A DNA stretch of 64,000 bases from CAIYRG01 sp963747255 (GTDB taxonomy: Bacteria > Pseudomonadota > Alphaproteobacteria > Micropepsales > Micropepsaceae). A model generated the notes under the pieces. The model saw nothing but the letters and a program-made list of their open reading frames with translations. It did no database searches and was not told the DNA's origin. The position numbers and the translations under genes were made by a program. The stretch spans positions 1 to 64,000 of the forward strand of contig CAVVEG010000018.1 of NCBI GenBank assembly GCA_963747255.1, given 5' to 3'. Positions 26,167 through 35,635 of this stretch are shown piece after piece; positions within the stretch are counted from its first letter, which is position 1, and each line of letters starts with the position of its first letter.

Positions 26167-26642
26167 GTGCGGGCCGCGAGATCCGGTTCACTCTGAACGG
26201 GCAGGTGATCCGCACCAGCATCGAGCCGCACCGCAACCTCGTCGAATTGCTGCACGAGCTTGGCTTTTTCGGAGCGCGCGAGAGTTGCGGTCAGGGCTTG
26301 TGCGGATGCTGCACGGTGCTGGTGGATGGAATTGCAGTTTCCGGATGTCTGTTTCTCGCGGTTGCTGTCAACGGAAAGCACGTGACGACGGTGGAGCACC
26401 TTGACGCCGGCGGGACTCTGTCGCCGGTTCAGCAGGCGTTTATCGAAAGCGGGGCGTTTCAGTGCGGTTTCTGCACCCCCGGTTTCGTTCTGATGGCGGA
26501 GCAACTGCTGGCGCAAAATCCCGATCCCGATGAGGATGCAATCCGGCATTATCTCTCCGGGAATCTTTGCCGTTGTGCCGCCTATCCGGAGATCATTGAC
26601 GCGGTGAGGCTTGCCGTTCGTCTGAAGTCCGGTCGCCCCTAA
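26163..26642 (+). CDS. molybdenum hydroxylase 2Fe-2S (small) subunit
   Basis: 159 residues. The plant-type cluster is held by ARESCGQGLCGCCTVLVDG (about residues 37-55), and the second, helical cluster domain by FQCGFCTPGFVL and LSGNLCRCAAYPEII. Both cluster motifs are complete. The subunit order medium-large-small and overlapping genes mean one transcript and a stoichiometric heterotrimer. Confidence 0.95.
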   Translation: MSAGREIRFTLNGQVIRTSIEPHRNLVELLHELGFFGARESCGQGLCGCCTVLVDGIAVSGCLFLAVAVNGKHVTTVEHLDAGGTLSPVQQAFIESGAFQCGFCTPGFVLMAEQLLAQNPDPDEDAIRHYLSGNLCRCAAYPEIIDAVRLAVRLKSGRP

Positions 26643-26660
26643 GCTCAGGTGCGGGGTCTC

Positions 26661-26698
26661 GGCCGGGAGGCCCGGCCTGATCGCGCATGACTTTTTTT
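26661..26698 (+). terminator. probable terminator of the monooxygenase/Mo-hydroxylase operon
   Basis: GGCCGGG (26661-26667), loop AGG, CCCGGCC, then after 14 bases a run of seven T (26692-26698). It stands 18 bases after the small-subunit stop. The distance from stem to T-run is longer than ideal. Confidence 0.5.
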
Positions 26699-26774
26699 CC
26701 TCCGGGTGTGAGGCCGAAGGCGCTGGTGTAGTGTCCATCGGTGACTGCGCCGATATAATGCGCGTGGAGGGTGC

Positions 26775-28304
26775 ATGACCGGATTCCTTTGGCGCGCGAC
26801 GGTGACGGTTCACCGGTATCTTGGCGTGTTGGTGGGCGCGCTGATGCTGATGTGGTTCGCTTCCGGCATCGTCATGATCTATGTGCCGTATCCGCAACTT
26901 TCGCCGGGCGAGCATTTCAAAATCCTATCACCGATCCCGCGGTCCGCATGCTGTGCAGCGGGTGGCGTAAGGCTTGCTGACGATGAACGCGTTCTATCGG
27001 TTCAAATCGAAGCGTTGCTGAACAAGTCGATTGTCCGCATCCGGCCGGATGGACGCCCGCCGATATCTGGTGCGTTGCCGGACGGCGCGCCTGTTCTCAT
27101 CGACGCAGCCAAAGCGCGTGAAATTGCTCTTGAATCCGCACCGCGTATTACCGGAGCGCCCGCCAGGATCCGATCGGGCGATGTGATCGACCGCGACCAG
27201 TGGACGGTTGGTGAAGATTATGACTCCGGCCGGCCGCTCTACCGGTTCTCCTTTGACGATGATCGAGGTACGCAGGTTTACGTTTCCGGTCATTCCGGCG
27301 CGATCATGCTTTGGACCACGCGCGCCGAACGTTTCTGGAATTGGGTGGGCGCCGTTCCGCACTGGCTCTATTTCACCCAATTGCGCAGTAATGGGCCGCT
27401 CTGGTCCAGGATCGTGATCTGGACTTCGATTGCCGGCGGTTTTCTGACGGCTGTCGGACTTTATGTCGGCCTGATGCAATTTCGCCGTGGTCCCCGGTTT
27501 TCGCCCTATCGCGGCTGGACCCGTTGGCATCATCTCGCTGGCCTCATATTCGGCGTGCTGGCGCTGACCTGGGTGGCCAGCGGCACGATTTCCATGAACC
27601 CGTGGGGTTTTCTGGAAGGCGGCGGAGGCGGGGAGCGGACGTTCCTTGCGGGTGACGCTTTATCGTGGGGCGCGTATCGCGATTCACTGGCGCTGATCGG
27701 CAGCAGGACCGAACTGGCCGGAATGGTTGCTCTTGCGAGCGCTCCCGAGGCAGGAAAACTGTACTGGCTGGCGCGCTGGCCGGACGGGAGGACCATGCGG
27801 CTCGACAGCCGCGGTCAGCCGGCTCCGGTTCGCGCGGCAGATCTGTCGCTTGCAGCGGGGTTGCTCGCAAACGGGCGGCACATCGAATCGCAGGAACTGC
27901 TGCGCAGTGAGGATAGCTATTACTACGCTTCCGCCGGCGGCCGGATAACGTTGCCAGTGTACCGGGTCGTTCTGGCCGATGCGGCCCACACGCGTTACTA
28001 CCTCGATCCGCGCACGGGCGGACTTCTCGGCCGTGTCGATGCCGCGCGACGTGATTACCGCTGGCTGTTTGACGGCACGCATCGTCTCGATTTCTTTGCC
28101 TGGCTGCGGATGCGTCCATTGTGGGATTTCGTCATCGTTTCGTTGTTGCTGGGCGGAATCATTCTGACGGCAACCGGATGTTATCTCGCGATCGCAAGGA
28201 TCAGGCGCGATCTGGGCTCAATAGCAGCCTGTTTCAGAAGGAGCGGCACCGCCTCCGGCATGGCCGCTTCTGTCGCGCGGCTTACTCGGCCTGCTGGGGA
28301 GTAA
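26775..28304 (+). CDS. PepSY-associated membrane protein
   Basis: 509 residues. Four membrane segments are seen near residues 12-36 (VLVGALMLMWFASGIVMIYV), 215-238 (IVIWTSIAGGFLTAVGLYVG), 257-275 (HHLAGLIFGVLALTWVASG) and 450-475 (FVIVSLLLGGIILTATGCYL). PepSY-like loops lie in the large periplasmic parts (YRFSFDDDRGTQVYVSGHSG and TRYYLDPRTGGLLGRVD). This architecture is common in iron-uptake or respiratory membrane reductase-like proteins with His residues in the membrane. The function is unknown. The 3' end overlaps the next, convergent gene by 23 bases. Confidence 0.82.
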   Translation: MTGFLWRATVTVHRYLGVLVGALMLMWFASGIVMIYVPYPQLSPGEHFKILSPIPRSACCAAGGVRLADDERVLSVQIEALLNKSIVRIRPDGRPPISGALPDGAPVLIDAAKAREIALESAPRITGAPARIRSGDVIDRDQWTVGEDYDSGRPLYRFSFDDDRGTQVYVSGHSGAIMLWTTRAERFWNWVGAVPHWLYFTQLRSNGPLWSRIVIWTSIAGGFLTAVGLYVGLMQFRRGPRFSPYRGWTRWHHLAGLIFGVLALTWVASGTISMNPWGFLEGGGGGERTFLAGDALSWGAYRDSLALIGSRTELAGMVALASAPEAGKLYWLARWPDGRTMRLDSRGQPAPVRAADLSLAAGLLANGRHIESQELLRSEDSYYYASAGGRITLPVYRVVLADAAHTRYYLDPRTGGLLGRVDAARRDYRWLFDGTHRLDFFAWLRMRPLWDFVIVSLLLGGIILTATGCYLAIARIRRDLGSIAACFRRSGTASGMAASVARLTRPAGE

Positions 28305-29871
28305 GCACTCCGACCGTATGTTGCGGTTCGTCGCCCTGGGTGCCGAGGTGAACGCCTTTGCGCTCGGCTCCAAATGCCACCAGCAGCGCAATCGCAATCG
28401 CTGCGCCGGCCGCTATCATGGCCAGTGCGGTCCCGTAATCGTTACCATGCGCGACGGCATAGCCCGATTGCAGCGTCGCGTTCACCGAAGCGAGGAGATT
28501 TCCAAGCTGGTATACAAACCCCGGGAATGTTCCCCGCATCTCGGGCGGTGACAATTCGTTCAGATGCACGGGCACGACCCCCCAGGCGCTCTGCACCATG
28601 AACTGCATCAGGAACGACCCCACTGCGAACCAGAGTGGGCTTCCCGCGAATACCCATAGCGGGATGATCGGAATCGAGAGCAGCGACGAAATCAGAATCG
28701 CGCGGCGGCGGCCGATGCGCTCGGACAAAGAACCGAAAAACAGGCTGCCGAGTATCGCGCCGATATTATAGACGACGGCAAGTGTGCTGACGGTGGCGGG
28801 CGAGAAATGCTGCTGTACCTGCAGGAAGGTCGGATAGAGATCCTGGGTGCCGTGACTGAAGAAGTTGAACCCGGTCATCATGAGAACGGAATAGAGCCCG
28901 ATACGCCAATGCGTCTTGAGGAATACACCGGCGAGTACGGCGGCGGTGTTGTAGACAACCGCCATCAGCAGCGGGATTTCGGGAACGGCAAATGTGAAGA
29001 AGTCGATGAAGATCATTCCCAGGACGGCGAAGAACTCGATCCAGTGATCGGGGTAGCGCAGCGCAAGCCACAGACTTGAAGCAAGCGCGGCAATCAGACA
29101 AATGGCGGAGATCAGAGGCAGGGAAACAAAATTTGCCATTGCGGAAAAGCCGCCACCGCCTGTCGCGAAGGTTCCGGCCTGCGCGCCATACTCGAAAGCG
29201 AAAAAGGCGAGCAGGCCATAGATCACCAGCCGCCCATAGCCTGAAAGCGTGGCGAGCAAGTCATCACCCAAAGCCGGTTTTGGAGTCCAGGACGGCGACT
29301 CCCTGACGTTGCGGAGAATGAAGAACACCAGCGCCGCGGGCGCGATTCCGATCATGAACATGCCGCGCCAGCCTATCGCCTGATAAAGCAGGCCATAGAC
29401 CACGGACGCGACAAGATAGCCGCTCGGATATCCGGCCTGCAAAATCCCGGAAACCAGCCCGCGCGCTTTCGGCGGTATGGTTTCCATGGCCAGCGACGCG
29501 CCCACTCCCCATTCCCCTCCCATCGCGATGCCGAACAAAGCACGGAGGACCAGCAGCATGGTGAGATTGGTCGAAAAACCGGAGGCAAAGGCCAGCGACG
29601 AATACATCAGAATTACGGCCGCCAGAGTGGGGCGTCGCCCAAACCGGTCTGCGACCCGCCCGAAGATAAAAGCTCCGATCGGGCGCATTGCCAGCGTCAG
29701 CACCACCGCAACGGCAACCGCGGGAATTTGCGTTTTGAACTCCGCCGCGATGTCCCGGAAGACAAAGACCATCAGAAAGAAATCAAACGCGTCCAGCATC
29801 CAGCCGAGATAGGCGGCGGCAACGACGCTTTTCTGTTCCTTTGTCCAGCCTGACTGCGCTTCAATGGCCAT
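28282..29871 (-). CDS. MFS transporter, sialate/lactate:H+ symporter-like
   Basis: 529 residues with an N-terminus typical of the SHS group: YLGWMLDAFDFFLMVFVFRD (segment 1), IFGRVADRFGRRPTLAAVIL (loop 2-3) and RALFGIAMGGEWGVGASLAM. The second half has GSLFFGSLSERIGRRRAILI and HLNELSPPEMRGTFPGFVYQ. The central region is longer than usual, with extra hydrophobic segments around residues 210-300. These carriers move monocarboxylates such as lactate. The substrate is not deducible. It stands alone and convergent to the PepSY gene. Confidence 0.87.
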   Translation of the reverse strand: MAIEAQSGWTKEQKSVVAAAYLGWMLDAFDFFLMVFVFRDIAAEFKTQIPAVAVAVVLTLAMRPIGAFIFGRVADRFGRRPTLAAVILMYSSLAFASGFSTNLTMLLVLRALFGIAMGGEWGVGASLAMETIPPKARGLVSGILQAGYPSGYLVASVVYGLLYQAIGWRGMFMIGIAPAALVFFILRNVRESPSWTPKPALGDDLLATLSGYGRLVIYGLLAFFAFEYGAQAGTFATGGGGFSAMANFVSLPLISAICLIAALASSLWLALRYPDHWIEFFAVLGMIFIDFFTFAVPEIPLLMAVVYNTAAVLAGVFLKTHWRIGLYSVLMMTGFNFFSHGTQDLYPTFLQVQQHFSPATVSTLAVVYNIGAILGSLFFGSLSERIGRRRAILISSLLSIPIIPLWVFAGSPLWFAVGSFLMQFMVQSAWGVVPVHLNELSPPEMRGTFPGFVYQLGNLLASVNATLQSGYAVAHGNDYGTALAMIAAGAAIAIALLVAFGAERKGVHLGTQGDEPQHTVGVLTPQQAE

Positions 29872-29927
29872 GCAAATTTCCTCCCGGCCGCATTGTTAGT
29901 TCGGATCGGACGGCGATGAAACCGCGA

Positions 29928-30740
29928 TCAGCTCAGGTTTTTGGGATTCAGTGCATCGAGCATCGCCGTGGGAAGCAGGATCGTGGCGCCGCGTTCCTTT
30001 GTGGTCTCATAAATGATGTTCATGGCGCGAAGCTGGAGCGCTGCGGGATGGCCGGCATAGGTGTTGGCCGCGTCCACGAATTTGGCAGCAATTTCGGCTT
30101 CCGCCGAACCGAGTATGACGCGCGCCTGCTTTTCGCGTTCGGCCTGTGCCTGGCGGGACATCGCGTCCTGCAGCGCCTCCGGAATGGCTACATCGCGTAT
30201 TTCGACGGACAGGACGGAAATACCCCATTGCCCGGTTTTGCTGCCGATGACGTCGCGCAATTGCGCGTCTGCGGACTGGCGTTCAGACAGAAGGGTGGCA
30301 AGATGCGATGAGCCGATCGTCTCACGCAAGGAGCTTTGCGCGACGCGCTCAATCGCCTGGCGGTAATTGGTAATGGCAAGAGCGGCGCGCTCGGAATTTT
30401 CCACCCGCCAGAAGATGATTGCATCCACGTTCACGGGGACGGTGTCTCTGGTGAGCGCCTGCTCGGCGTTGAACGCAGTGGTTTGAATGCGCTCGTCGAT
30501 GACCACCGCAATACTGTCCAGAATCGGCACGATCGCGAACAGACCTGGACCCCTGACACTGTTCAGCCGGCCGGCGCGCAGAATTACGTATTTCTCCCAC
30601 TGGTTGGCCATTTTGATCGAAAAGAAGATCAACGCGGCGATTATGAACAGAGCGACGGCGATTTCTGTTTGGCCGATGTTGACAAAAAATGCACCGGCAA
30701 GTCCAAACAGGATGGTTAGGAAGAGAGTAATCGGATTCAT
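29928..30740 (-). CDS. slipin-type SPFH/band 7 membrane protein
   Basis: 270 residues. Two hydrophobic segments lie at the N-terminus (ITLFLTILFGLAGAFFVNIG and IAVALFIIAALIFFSIKMA). The SPFH domain follows: YVILRAGRLNSVRGPGLFAI, VVIDERIQTTAFNAEQALTR, VPVNVDAIIFWRVENSERAA and SVEIRDVAIPEALQDAMSRQ, with an Ala/Glu/Arg coiled coil AEREKQARVILGSAEAEIAA. Slipins form ring scaffolds in the membrane. No NfeD partner gene is adjacent. It diverges from the peptidase gene. Confidence 0.92.
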   Translation of the reverse strand: MNPITLFLTILFGLAGAFFVNIGQTEIAVALFIIAALIFFSIKMANQWEKYVILRAGRLNSVRGPGLFAIVPILDSIAVVIDERIQTTAFNAEQALTRDTVPVNVDAIIFWRVENSERAALAITNYRQAIERVAQSSLRETIGSSHLATLLSERQSADAQLRDVIGSKTGQWGISVLSVEIRDVAIPEALQDAMSRQAQAEREKQARVILGSAEAEIAAKFVDAANTYAGHPAALQLRAMNIIYETTKERGATILLPTAMLDALNPKNLS

Positions 30741-30845
30741 ATCGTCCGCCCCGAAAAACGCAGATTAAGCCATAAATCATGTCTGTTGGCGAATTGCCCC
30801 GCTTGCCGCTTCTGGAACCGGCCGGCGTCGTCTAAGGTTTCGGGA

Positions 30846-32765
30846 ATGGCTGGCAATGTGATGGCATTTTCTTCTCGCGCGCGGTTGATTTTCTGTGCAC
30901 TTCTTCTGACCGCAACGCAGGCAGTTGCGGATTCGCATCCCTGCGATGCTGCGCCCGCGGCAACACCAACGAGAATAGCAATGTGGGACCTTTCCGATCT
31001 GTACCAATCGCCGGAAACCTGGGTGGACGAATATGCGCGGGTCAAAAGCGAGGTCCAGCAACTGGAGAATTACCGGGGCACATTGGGTTCCAGTTCGGCA
31101 GCCATGTGGAACGCGTTGAGCGCGATTTCGGCTGCGAACAGGGATGCCGGGCGGTTGTTCACCTATGCCAGCCTCAAGGCCGATGAAGATTTGAGCAATT
31201 CGGCCAACCAGGAGGGCAAGCAGCAGGCCGGCGCGCTGATGACCATGATCGGCGAGACAACCGCCTGGCTATCGCCGGAAATACTGTCGATTGGTGAAGA
31301 GCGGGTGCGCGCATTCCTGGGCGAGAACAGGGAACTTGCGGCGCATGAGGATTTTTTCCTGAAAAACGTGCTGCGCGCTGCGCCACACACGCTGGGGGTG
31401 GAGGCCGAATCGGTTCTGGCTTCGGCCGGAGACGTTCTTCAGCAGCCGGACTATGTTTATGGCCAACTGGCCAATTCCGATCTGCCCTATCCAACCGTCA
31501 CGCTGTCGGACGGAACAAATGTAAGGCTGGATCAGCCTGCGTATGAGAAATACCGGCAGTCGCCAAACCGTGCCGACCGCAAGCTGGTCTTCGACGCCTT
31601 CTGGGGCGCGTGGAAGCAGTATGAGAGCACGGAAGGCGCGGTTCTCACCGGGAAGATCATGGGAAATGTTTTTGTCGCCAAAGCCCGCAAATTTCCTGGC
31701 GCGCTGGCCGCAGCACTGTTCCCCGACCGCATGCCCGAACAGGTTTATCGCACGCTTGTTGCGCAGGCTGTCGAAGGACTGCCAACGCTGCACCGCTATC
31801 TGAAAATGCGCAAGCGGCTGCTCGGCATCGATGGAGCGCTGCAATATTACGATATTTATCCCAGCATGTTTCCGGTGAAGCATGCGCCCGAGTTCAACCT
31901 TGACCAGTCGGAGAATTTGACGCTACGGGCGGTCGCTCCATACGGAAGCGAATACAGCAATCTTCTGAAGCGCGGTTTTTCGGGCAAGTGGATGGATCCC
32001 TATCCGCGCATGCACAAAACTTCAGGCGCCTATATGAACGGATCGGCTTACGACGTTCATCCCTATCTGCTTCTGAACCACAATAACGACTATGCCGGAT
32101 TGTCGACCTTCGCGCATGAATGGGGCCATGCGGTCCATACCTTGCTGACGAGGCAAAGCCAGCCCTACGAAAAGTCCAATTATTCGACCTTCATTGCCGA
32201 GTCCGCCTCGATTGCAAACGAAATGCTGCTCGACGACTACATGGTCGCGCATGCCAGGACACCGGAAGAAAAGCTTTATTACCTGGGCGAAGGCCTGGAA
32301 TCGATCCGTGGGACTTTCTTCCGCCAGGTGATGTTTGCGGAATTCGAGCTTGCAATTCATCAGGAGATCGAGGAGGGGCGAACGCTGTCCGGCGCGCGCC
32401 TGACCCAGATCTATTGCGGGCTGCTGAAGAAATATTACGGTGATGCCGAAGGGGTCATGCGCATTGATCCGGCCTACTGCATCGAATGGGCCTTTGTTCC
32501 CCACTTCTTCTACAATTTTTACGTTTATCAGTATGCGACATCGATGGCCGGGGCGGCGCAGTTCACCGCCGCGATTGAAAAGGAAGGTAAACCGGCGGCG
32601 GACCGTTTCCTCACCATGTTGCGGGCCGGCGGTTCGGACTACCCCTATGAACTATACCGGCAGGCCGGCATCGACATGGTGGACCCGGCGCCCTACCGCG
32701 CGTTGATCGCGCGGATGGACCGGATCATGGACGAAATCGACGCCGTGACTGTCTCACATCACTGA
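30846..32765 (+). CDS. secreted M3 family oligoendopeptidase (PepF-like)
   Basis: About 639 residues with a signal peptide (RLIFCALLLTATQAVADS), which is unusual because most PepF enzymes are cytosolic. The zinc site is HEWGH (His424) in STFAHEWGHAVHTLL. The third ligand Glu is in STFIAESASIANEMLLDDYM, and the family helix is YQYATSMAGAAQF. The N-terminal all-helical half starts with MWDLSDLYQSPETWVDEYAR. It cleaves medium-size peptides; a periplasmic role is inferred. The ATG at 30846 is chosen because the signal peptide begins there; 30861 is also possible. The end overlaps the SIMPL gene by seven bases. Confidence 0.92.
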   Translation: MAGNVMAFSSRARLIFCALLLTATQAVADSHPCDAAPAATPTRIAMWDLSDLYQSPETWVDEYARVKSEVQQLENYRGTLGSSSAAMWNALSAISAANRDAGRLFTYASLKADEDLSNSANQEGKQQAGALMTMIGETTAWLSPEILSIGEERVRAFLGENRELAAHEDFFLKNVLRAAPHTLGVEAESVLASAGDVLQQPDYVYGQLANSDLPYPTVTLSDGTNVRLDQPAYEKYRQSPNRADRKLVFDAFWGAWKQYESTEGAVLTGKIMGNVFVAKARKFPGALAAALFPDRMPEQVYRTLVAQAVEGLPTLHRYLKMRKRLLGIDGALQYYDIYPSMFPVKHAPEFNLDQSENLTLRAVAPYGSEYSNLLKRGFSGKWMDPYPRMHKTSGAYMNGSAYDVHPYLLLNHNNDYAGLSTFAHEWGHAVHTLLTRQSQPYEKSNYSTFIAESASIANEMLLDDYMVAHARTPEEKLYYLGEGLESIRGTFFRQVMFAEFELAIHQEIEEGRTLSGARLTQIYCGLLKKYYGDAEGVMRIDPAYCIEWAFVPHFFYNFYVYQYATSMAGAAQFTAAIEKEGKPAADRFLTMLRAGGSDYPYELYRQAGIDMVDPAPYRALIARMDRIMDEIDAVTVSHH

Positions 32766-33478
32766 ATGGCGAAGGTCAGCGTGACTGCCACAATGATCGG
32801 CTCCTCGCCGGCCGCAATCGGCGTTGCAGAGGCTTCGAATGCGCGTGGCGCCGCAAATGGTCCGGGCCGGATCACGCCCGGTCCTTCCTGGATGGACATC
32901 AGGGGCCCCAGTCTCACCCCTGCGGCTGCGGCGAGTGTTCGCGCTTTGGCGCTCGCGTCGTTCACCGCGGCCGAGCGGGCGCGGTCGGTCAACGGTTTGG
33001 GATCGGCGACGCTGAATGCAACGCCGCCCATCTGGTTTGCGCCGCTTCTCACCAGCGCGTCCGAAATTGCGCCCAGCTTCGAGAGATCATCAATGGTTAC
33101 GGTAATCTCGTTGGTTGCCTGATAGCCGGTGATCGTGCGCGAAGTCACCGGATTATCAATTCGGACGGAGCTGTATTGCGGCTGTATCGAATAGTTCGAG
33201 GTCTGGATACGGTTTGGCGGAATACCGAGGGCCGCAACTGTGCTCAGGACACGATTCATTGCCGCTGCGTTCTGTTCCGCGGCCGCTTCCGCCGTTGGCG
33301 CCTGGGTTACGACTGCGGCGGTCATGCGCGCCTGATCCGGTTTGGCCAGGACTTCGCCCTCACCCGTGACAATGATCGTCCGCTGCTGCGCGCTATTGTC
33401 CGCGGCAAAAGTGGAGCCGGGCAGGATCGCGAGCATCGCGAGCGCCGCCGGAATTACGCGAAAAGCCAGGCTGTTCAT
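32759..33478 (-). CDS. periplasmic SIMPL-domain protein (DUF541)
   Basis: 239 residues with a signal peptide (FRVIPAALAMLAILPGSTFA). The SIMPL domain is recognised from RTIIVTGEGEVLAKPDQARM, then NRIQTSNYSIQPQYS, ITGYQATNEITVTIDDL and ALAAAAGVRLGPLMSIQEG-like blocks near the C-terminus. Family members are linked to oxidative or envelope stress but have no firm biochemical role. The longer frame to 33601 lacks a signal and is rejected. Confidence 0.88.
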   Translation of the reverse strand: MNSLAFRVIPAALAMLAILPGSTFAADNSAQQRTIIVTGEGEVLAKPDQARMTAAVVTQAPTAEAAAEQNAAAMNRVLSTVAALGIPPNRIQTSNYSIQPQYSSVRIDNPVTSRTITGYQATNEITVTIDDLSKLGAISDALVRSGANQMGGVAFSVADPKPLTDRARSAAVNDASAKARTLAAAAGVRLGPLMSIQEGPGVIRPGPFAAPRAFEASATPIAAGEEPIIVAVTLTFAIQ

Positions 33479-33554
33479 GGCGTGCAGGGGGTAGGGTTGC
33501 CGGCCAAGTGTCGGTTCCGATCGCGGCGAATCTGCGGCGAAATGGAATGCGGGT

Positions 33555-34599
33555 TCAGCCTGACGCTGCCGCGGCAACGCGCAGCGCTTCCGCGGTGACA
33601 TTGGTGCCGAGAATGAGCGTATCCACGTGCCGCTTTGCCGCCGCGGCCTTCCAAGCTTTCAGGCGTTCCACAATTCGTGCCGCAGAGCCGGTCAGCGCCA
33701 CCTGATCGACCAATTCATCCGGTACCGCGGCAGCAGCCTCTTTGCGCCGCCCGGCGAGAAATGCATCCTGAATACGTTCAGCCGCCGTCCCATAGCCAAG
33801 CCGGCGCGCATAATCATTATAGAAGTTCTTCTCACGCGCGCCCATTCCGCCGACGTAAAGCGCGAGCTGCTGTTTCACGGGAAGCCTCGCCTGCCCGAGA
33901 TCGTCGTTCAGCGAAATCGGCACAAAGGGGCAGATGTCAAAATTTGCGAGGCTTCGCTTGCCGCCGGTTTTCCCGAATCCTGCTGCGAGGTGCGGTTCCA
34001 TCAGATCGAACCGCTCGGGATTTCATGAAAACCGGGAACATTCCGTCCGCCATCGCGGCGGCATTGCGCATGCCCGCCGGCGTAATCGCGGCAACGTAAA
34101 TTTTCATCGCGGGGTTGCCATGCGTGATGCTCTTCAGCGGTTTGCCGAGGCCGGTCGCGCCCGGTCCGTCGAACGGGATCCGGTATTCCGCGCCCGCATG
34201 GACCAGCGGTTCGGCGCGCTCGAGGATTTTGCGAATGATCACGATATATTCCCGGGTGCGTTGCAGCGGGTTTCCGTAGGGAACGCCATGCCACCCTTCC
34301 ACCACCTGCGGACCGGAAGGTCCGATGCCGAGAATGAAGCGGCCGCCCGAAAGCGCATCGAGGGTCATCGCGGTCATTGCCGTCATGGCAGGCGTGCGCG
34401 CCGGAATCTGCATGATTGCCGTACCGGCTTTCAGCTTCGTCGTGCGCGCCAGAACCCAGGCAACCGGCGTCACCGCATCGGAGCCCCAGGATTCCGAGCT
34501 CCACACCGAGTTAAATCCGAGCCGTTCCGCCTCCAGCAGCAGATCGAAGGAAATGCCGGGCTCCGGCCCGGACGTCTCAAGCCTCAATCCAAGTTTCAT
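33555..34599 (-). pseudogene. LLM-class (F420/FMN-dependent) oxidoreductase, frameshifted
   Basis: From ATG 34599 a luciferase-like TIM barrel is read: MKLGLRLETSGPEPG, LLLEAERLGFNSVWSSESWG, ARTTKLKAGTAIMQIPARTP, TLDALSGGRFILGIGPSGPQ and VVEGWHGVPY. At about 34022, after MFPVFMK, one extra base breaks the frame. The rest continues one frame over as PERFDLMEPHLAAGFGKTGG, then LALYVGGMGAREKNFYNDYA and the C-terminus. The joined protein would be about 348 residues, normal for this family. A pseudogene or a sequence error. Confidence 0.85.
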
Positions 34600-34697
34600 G
34601 CTGCCTCGGGAGAAAAGCCGGCCGGTGGCGAATTTGATGCCGGGTGATAGACATTCCGCTTGCCAGCGTCGAGTTCATTTCGGTCTTTCGAGCGCCG

Positions 34698-35211
34698 CTA
34701 ACGCGACGACGCCATCTCAACGAGCCTGGCTACGGTATTCATGTTGCGTGCCGTGCCGGTTTTTGCGGCCGGAATATTCAGTTTCGATCGGCCCATGCCA
34801 CTCGGGTAGTAAACGTATATTTCACGCCGTCCGAGTTCTGATTTCTTCTTCCTTACGGCCGGTGATTTTGTTCAGAGCGTCCGGTGACGGTGGCTCGTCG
34901 AGGAAGATCGCGTAGGTGAATTTTGGATCGGCCTGCGGAAATGGGTTGGCGGCAAGGACCGCCCGCAGTTCGGCAGCGCTCCGTATCATTACGCCGACTG
35001 CTTTATGCAGGTGCGACTGCAAGCGTCTCTCGAGTTCGACCTTTACCGCCCCGGCTGATGTATTGCTGTCGAAAATGACATTGCCGCTCGCGATATAGGT
35101 TTCGATGTTGCAAAGTCCGGCGGCATGGCATGCGGCAACGAGTTCTGTCATGCGAAGCTTGCGTGTTCCACCGACGTTAACCGCGCGTACAAGAGCAACA
35201 TATTTGGTCAT
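34698..35211 (-). pseudogene. DUF1697 protein, frameshifted near its C-terminus
   Basis: ATG 35211 gives KYVALVRAVNVGGTRKLRMT, ACHAAGLCNIETYIASGNVI and YAIFLDEPPSPDALNKITGR, the DUF1697 pattern. The frame stops early at 34822. One base off, EIYVYYPSGMGRSKL and ARNMNTVARLVEMASSR complete the usual C-terminus and stop at 34698. The break is near 34830. The start overlaps the preceding small frame by four bases (ATGA). Confidence 0.82.
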
Positions 35212-35384
35212 GTTTCGATATCGATGTCGAAGTGCAGTACTTCTTGGAGCGCAATCCCCTGTGCGTCGCCCCGATTGGCACGGACGACGATGAATGGGCG
35301 AAGCTCGAGGACGGACAGAGTAATACCGTGGGGCGCGCGAGCTGTGCGTTCGAAGATATAGGTCCCAGTTCGTTCCCGAGACAT
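35208..35384 (-). CDS. small hypothetical protein, 58 aa
   Basis: Begins at ATG 35384 (MSRERTGTYIFERTARAPHG) and ends in ATGA shared with the DUF1697 start, which suggests coupled translation. No membrane segment or known domain. It might be the end of a larger lost gene, because no ribosome site is obvious. Confidence 0.4.
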   Translation of the reverse strand: MSRERTGTYIFERTARAPHGITLSVLELRPFIVVRANRGDAQGIALQEVLHFDIDIET

Positions 35385-35581
35385 GGGTAACACTTTCTGC
35401 GTGTTTGGGCACGTAGGGGGTGTTCGGGTTTGACCCGTTACGTCGTCGCGTCACGGATCTCGGTATGGTTTGAGGTTCTGTTACTTACAGTCGATCCGGG
35501 CACGAGGCACTTTTTCTCTTGCTGGAAGCGTCCCGTGGCGCCACTGCGTATAAGCATCCCAGACTGTGAAACAAGCCCGGC

Positions 35582-35606
35582 CCCCGTCCACTTCCGGCGG
35601 ACGGGG
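35582..35606 (-). terminator. hairpin downstream of the YSC84-like gene
   Basis: CCCCGTCC (35582-35589), loop of nine bases, GGACGGGG (35599-35606), about 30 bases past the stop of the minus-strand gene at 35636. Followed on that strand by GCCGGGCTTGTTTC, so the T-run is weak. Confidence 0.5.
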
Positions 35607-35635
35607 CTGCGGCACGCGTTTTCAGTCGTCTTCGT

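Noticed and set aside
23049..26642. Aerobic carbon monoxide dehydrogenase (coxMLS)
   Set aside because: The large subunit lacks the AYxCSFR active-site loop and has GALRGFG instead. The neighbours are aromatic catabolic genes, so only the general molybdenum hydroxylase family is claimed.
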